Assembly (NCBI GenBank): GCA_029935275.1
Contig: JAOZKQ010000016.1
Location: 1-17,325, forward strand
Direction of reading: 5' to 3'
DNA: 17,325 nucleotides
DNA from: Bacteroidales bacterium
GTDB taxonomy: Bacteria > Bacteroidota > Bacteroidia > Bacteroidales > VadinHA17
The notes under the pieces were generated by a model, which was given only the letters and a program-made list of their open reading frames with translations, did not search any database and was not told the DNA's origin. The first letter of the stretch is position 1. The number at the start of each line of letters is the position of its first letter. Positions 14,995 to 17,325 of the stretch are shown here, piece by piece. The position numbers were made by a program, and so were the translations under genes.

Positions 14995-15009
14995 ATAAAA
15001 CTTAGAACC

Positions 15010-15351
15010 ATGGAATCTACCAGACAAAAAAAGTTAGGCAGGATGATCCAAAAGGAGATGGCTTCCATCTTCCAAAAAGAATCCAGAAATTTATTTGCCG
15101 GAAAAATGATTTCGGTTACAGTTGCTCATGTATCTCCGGATCTTGGAATTGCTAAAATTTATCTTAGTATTTTCCCGGAAACTGATAACCAGGAGTTTCT
15201 TGAATATATAAAAAATAAAAGTAAAATTTTAAGAAATGAACTGGCCAAAAGAATTCGTTATCAGGTAAAGTCTATTCCGGAACTTGTATTTTTTATTGAT
15301 GATTCTCTCGATTACATCAAGAATATTGAAAATATTTTAAATGATAAATAA
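15010..15351 (+). CDS. rbfA: 30S ribosome-binding factor A
   Basis: A 113-aa ribosome maturation factor that binds the 30S subunit during late 16S rRNA processing and cold adaptation. It has the single type II KH-like domain of the family: N-terminal helix STRQKKLGRMIQKEMASIF (3-21), strand motif ISVTVAHVSPDLGIAKIYLS (34-53), helix EFLEYIKNKSKILRNELAKR and final strand PELVFFIDDSLDYIKNIENI. Length is normal. The methyltransferase gene starts 14 nt downstream, so the two are probably co-transcribed. The DNA 15 nt upstream of the start is the end of the MITE-like element, so the ancestral promoter appears to have been displaced. Confidence 0.95.
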   Translation: MESTRQKKLGRMIQKEMASIFQKESRNLFAGKMISVTVAHVSPDLGIAKIYLSIFPETDNQEFLEYIKNKSKILRNELAKRIRYQVKSIPELVFFIDDSLDYIKNIENILNDK

Positions 15352-15365
15352 TTAAAATTATTTAC

Positions 15366-16175
15366 GTGAAATACGATCCTGTAAAAAAAAGCCTCGGAAA
15401 AGTTTTCAACAAAACTCCATATACCCGCATCTTATTTTATAAACTCCTTGATCTTCTTCTTTTAAGAACCTGGCACATTAAAAAAGAACTGAAGAAACTA
15501 AGAAAAACGATTGGGGCTAATGCAAATGTTCTGGATGCTGGTGCAGGCTTTGGACAATACACCTATTATTTGTCAAACCTTTCGAAAGAATGGAAGGTAC
15601 TTGGCATAGACATTAAAAAAGAGCAGATTGATGATTGCAATCTCTTTTTTACAAAGATCAATATAGGAAACAGGGTGAAATTTAAATTTGCAGATTTAAC
15701 TAAATTTGAAAGATCAGATGAATTTAATCTCATTCTTTCCGTAGATGTAATGGAACATATTGAAGATGATGAAAAAGTTTTTAAAAATATGTATAAGTCG
15801 CTGATACCGGGTGGTACTTTGTTGATATCAACTCCTTCGGACAAGGGTGGTTCGGACGTTCATCATGATCATGGAGATTCGTTTATCGATGAGCATGTAA
15901 GAGACGGATATTCCATAAAAGACATTGAAAACAAACTGAAATCTGCAGGATTTTCAAAAATTACCTCCTACTATTCATATGGTAAACCCGGAATGCTCTC
16001 CTGGAAGCTTTCCATGAAATATCCTATTATTTTGTTAAACTTCAGCAAATTGTTCTTTATTTTACTACCCTTTTACTACATTATCTTTTTCCCCTTAAGC
16101 CTAATTTTGAATTTTATGGATGTTCATAAGTTTCATCCGTCAGGTACTGGTCTTATTGTAAGGGCAGAAAAATAA
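15366..16175 (+). CDS. Class I SAM-dependent methyltransferase with C-terminal hydrophobic tail
   Basis: A 269-aa Rossmann-fold methyltransferase. Motif I is VLDAGAGFGQ (55-64), the acidic residue binding the SAM ribose is Asp82 (VLGIDIKKEQ), Asp110 lies in FADLTKF, and motif IV is SVDVMEHIEDD (125-135). IPGGTLLISTPSD (147-159) is the usual following strand. Residues about 228-250 (KLFFILLPFYYIIFFPLSLI) are strongly hydrophobic, suggesting membrane contact and perhaps a lipid-like substrate; the true substrate is unknown. The start is GTG at 15366, 14 nt after rbfA; the first internal Met is near residue 129, after motif I, so no ATG start is possible. It sits between rbfA and a FtsX-type permease. 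Confidence 0.85.
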   Translation: MKYDPVKKSLGKVFNKTPYTRILFYKLLDLLLLRTWHIKKELKKLRKTIGANANVLDAGAGFGQYTYYLSNLSKEWKVLGIDIKKEQIDDCNLFFTKINIGNRVKFKFADLTKFERSDEFNLILSVDVMEHIEDDEKVFKNMYKSLIPGGTLLISTPSDKGGSDVHHDHGDSFIDEHVRDGYSIKDIENKLKSAGFSKITSYYSYGKPGMLSWKLSMKYPIILLNFSKLFFILLPFYYIIFFPLSLILNFMDVHKFHPSGTGLIVRAEK

Positions 16176-16178
16176 TTC

Positions 16179-16186
16179 TATCTTTG
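16179..16186 (+). promoter_or_regulatory. Promoter -7 box upstream of the tRNA-like element and permease
   Basis: TATCTTTG, followed by C, is a perfect match to the Bacteroidota -7 consensus TAnnTTTG. ATTG at 16155-16158 ends 20 nt upstream, the right spacing for a -33 TTTG box with one mismatch. It begins 4 nt after the methyltransferase stop, and transcription would start near 16193, some 20 nt before the tRNA-like element. Confidence 0.65.
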
Positions 16187-16215
16187 CCCAGCTTTTTTTA
16201 AAAAATACCTGAAAG

Positions 16216-16289
16216 GTATCTGTAGTTTAATTGACAGAACAACTTGCCATATCGGCAGGGAAGTGCGGGTTAAAGTCCTGTCGGAGACC
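16216..16289 (+). tRNA. tRNA-like element with a degenerate anticodon loop and T loop (possible tRNA pseudogene)
   Basis: These 74 nt fold as a cloverleaf: acceptor GTATCTG/CGGAGAC (6 of 7 pairs, one wobble), T8-A9, D stem GTTT/GAAC, anticodon stem CTTGC/GCAGG, 5-nt variable loop, T stem GCGGG/CCTGT (with G-U pairs). The 5' half (CTGTAGTTTAATTGACAGAAC) recalls Bacteroidota tRNA-Arg. Key loop bases are off: T-loop TTAAAGT has A at 56 instead of C, the D loop has A at 19, and the anticodon loop CATATCG lacks U33 and carries an extra base at the 26 region. Read literally the anticodon would be TAT (Ile AUA). There is no encoded CCA. An alternative hairpin ATACC/GGTAT (16206-16219) competes with the acceptor. 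A perfect promoter lies just upstream. Confidence 0.5.
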
Positions 16290-16391
16290 TTTCTTTATTT
16301 CTGATTTATTTAAAAAATAATTTGCTTTTAAATGGCATTTGCTTTTATAAATTCGCAGATGTAACTTAGCCACCTGTTAATTATCAGAAAT

Positions 16392-17325
16392 TGAACTTCC
16401 CATTTTTCATAGCAAAAAGATATTTGTTTGCGAAAAAATCGCAAAATACCATTAACCTGATCTCTGCGATCTCTGTTTTTGGTGTAACTGTTGGAACTAT
16501 GGCACTTATTGTAGTTCTCTCGGTTTTTAATGGCTTTGATACCCTGGTTCACTCTCTGTTTAACTCCTTCAATCCCGACCTTAAAATTACCATCCAGGAA
16601 GGAAAAAAGTTTTCTGCGAATTTACCCTCTGTCCAAAAATTAAAAAATTTACCGGGAGTGATTTACTTTACAGAAGTAGTTGAAGAAAATGCCCTGCTTA
16701 AATATGGTAAAAAACAATACATTGCAACTATTAAAGGGGTAAGTAAAGATTTTGTAAAAATGAGTGGCATAGATACCATGATTATTGACGGCAAATTCAC
16801 ACTCAGACAGGGTAAAAATGAATATGCTATTGTTGGGCAAGGCATTGCTTCAAGGCTTTCCATTGGACTTAACTTTGTTAATCCAATTATTGCTTATGTA
16901 CCCAAGCGAACCGGCAAGGTTTCCTTAAATCCTGAAAAAGCTTTTAACCGCAGGTATATTTTCCCTTCCGGAGTTTTTGCAATACAACAGGATTTTGATA
17001 CTAAATACATGATTGTTCCAATTGATTTTGCCCGTAAACTTTTGGATTATACAACAGAGGTGAATTCTTTGGAGCTAAAAATTGATCCTTCCTATGATAT
17101 TGATGATATCCAAAAACAGGCAAAAGCTATCCTGGGCCAGGATTTCGAAGTTAAAAACCGGTTTGAACAGGAAGAGCTTCTGTATAAAATTATGAAAACT
17201 GAAAAGTGGGCAATCTTTTTCATCCTGACATTTATTTTAATTGTAGCCTCATTCAATATAATTGGTTCGCTAACAATGCTTATTATTGAAAAGAAAAAGG
17301 ATATTTCTATTTTAAGAAGCATGGG
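16392..17325 (+). CDS. ABC transporter permease, FtsX/LolC-LolE type (5' part, runs off the right edge)
   Basis: The first 311 codons of an inner-membrane permease of the MacB/FtsX superfamily, in Bacteroidota usually annotated as lipoprotein-releasing (LolC/E-like). It begins LNFPFFIAKRYLFAKKSQN with a TTG start at 16392: the frame is closed by TAA at 16362, no ATG or GTG lies between, and the family normally begins M-N-x-P-x-F-I-A-K/R-R-Y-L. The first ATG is about 35 codons in, inside the first membrane segment (about 20-45), so it cannot be the start. A periplasmic domain of about 220 residues follows (PDLKITIQEGKKF, ALLKYGKKQYIATIKGV, AIVGQGIASRLSIG, VPIDFARKLL), then the second membrane segment WAIFFILTFILIVASFNIIG (about 275-294) and EKKKDISILRSMG, the usual cytoplasmic coupling loop. 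No frameshift is visible. Confidence 0.88.

Noticed and set aside
16216..16289. Functional tRNA-Ile reading AUA through a TAT anticodon
   Set aside because: U33 is absent, the base 3' of the anticodon is C, and the elbow pair 19-56 is lost; decoding by this molecule is unlikely.
1..17325. CRISPR array
   Set aside because: No regularly spaced direct repeats of 20-50 bp were seen; the only tandem repeats are short (9 bp).

Overview
The window looks like a chromosome segment from a low-GC member of the Bacteroidota, most likely Bacteroidales/Marinilabiliales-like. The grounds are the protein families (a TonB receptor with a CarboxypepD-like N-terminus, a DUF4834-type protein, YfhO, and rbfA next to a FtsX/LolC-type permease), A-rich rather than Shine-Dalgarno leaders, and several perfect matches to the Bacteroidota -7 box TAnnTTTG. 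No species is claimed.

Positions 1-4072 look like an accessory patch. They hold the 3' part of an SF2 helicase of the kind fused to archaeo-eukaryotic primase domains (TOTE-type systems) and, 2 nt downstream, an AlbA_2/GHKL-ATPase/winged-helix protein. After these come a GC-rich stretch that reads on the minus strand like the 3' end of a decayed group II intron, a secreted lipoprotein DNA/RNA nuclease of the endonuclease G/NucA family, and the C-terminal stub of a ParE/RelE toxin.

Positions 4111-9770 (minus strand) hold YfhO, a small DUF4834-type protein and a 919-aa membrane-anchored protein ending in a beta-propeller. Positions 10133-13295 (plus strand) hold a TonB-dependent receptor with heme-receptor-like boxes and a HAD phosphatase-like protein with a variant first motif. 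A clear intrinsic terminator follows at 13449-13482, and then trpS on the minus strand.

Positions 14496-15009 are a scar between trpS and rbfA. They contain the left end of an IS110-family element (structured leader plus 26 transposase codons) joined to a 191-bp MITE-like element, which ends 15 nt before rbfA. A matching lone terminal repeat lies at 6869-6889.

Positions 15010-17325 hold rbfA, a GTG-started SAM methyltransferase, a perfect TAnnTTTG promoter driving an odd tRNA-shaped element (four stems intact, several conserved loop bases lost), and a TTG-started FtsX/LolC-type permease that runs off the right edge.

The strongest candidates for something undescribed are the helicase + AlbA_2 pair at the left edge and the promoter-driven tRNA-like element at 16216-16289.
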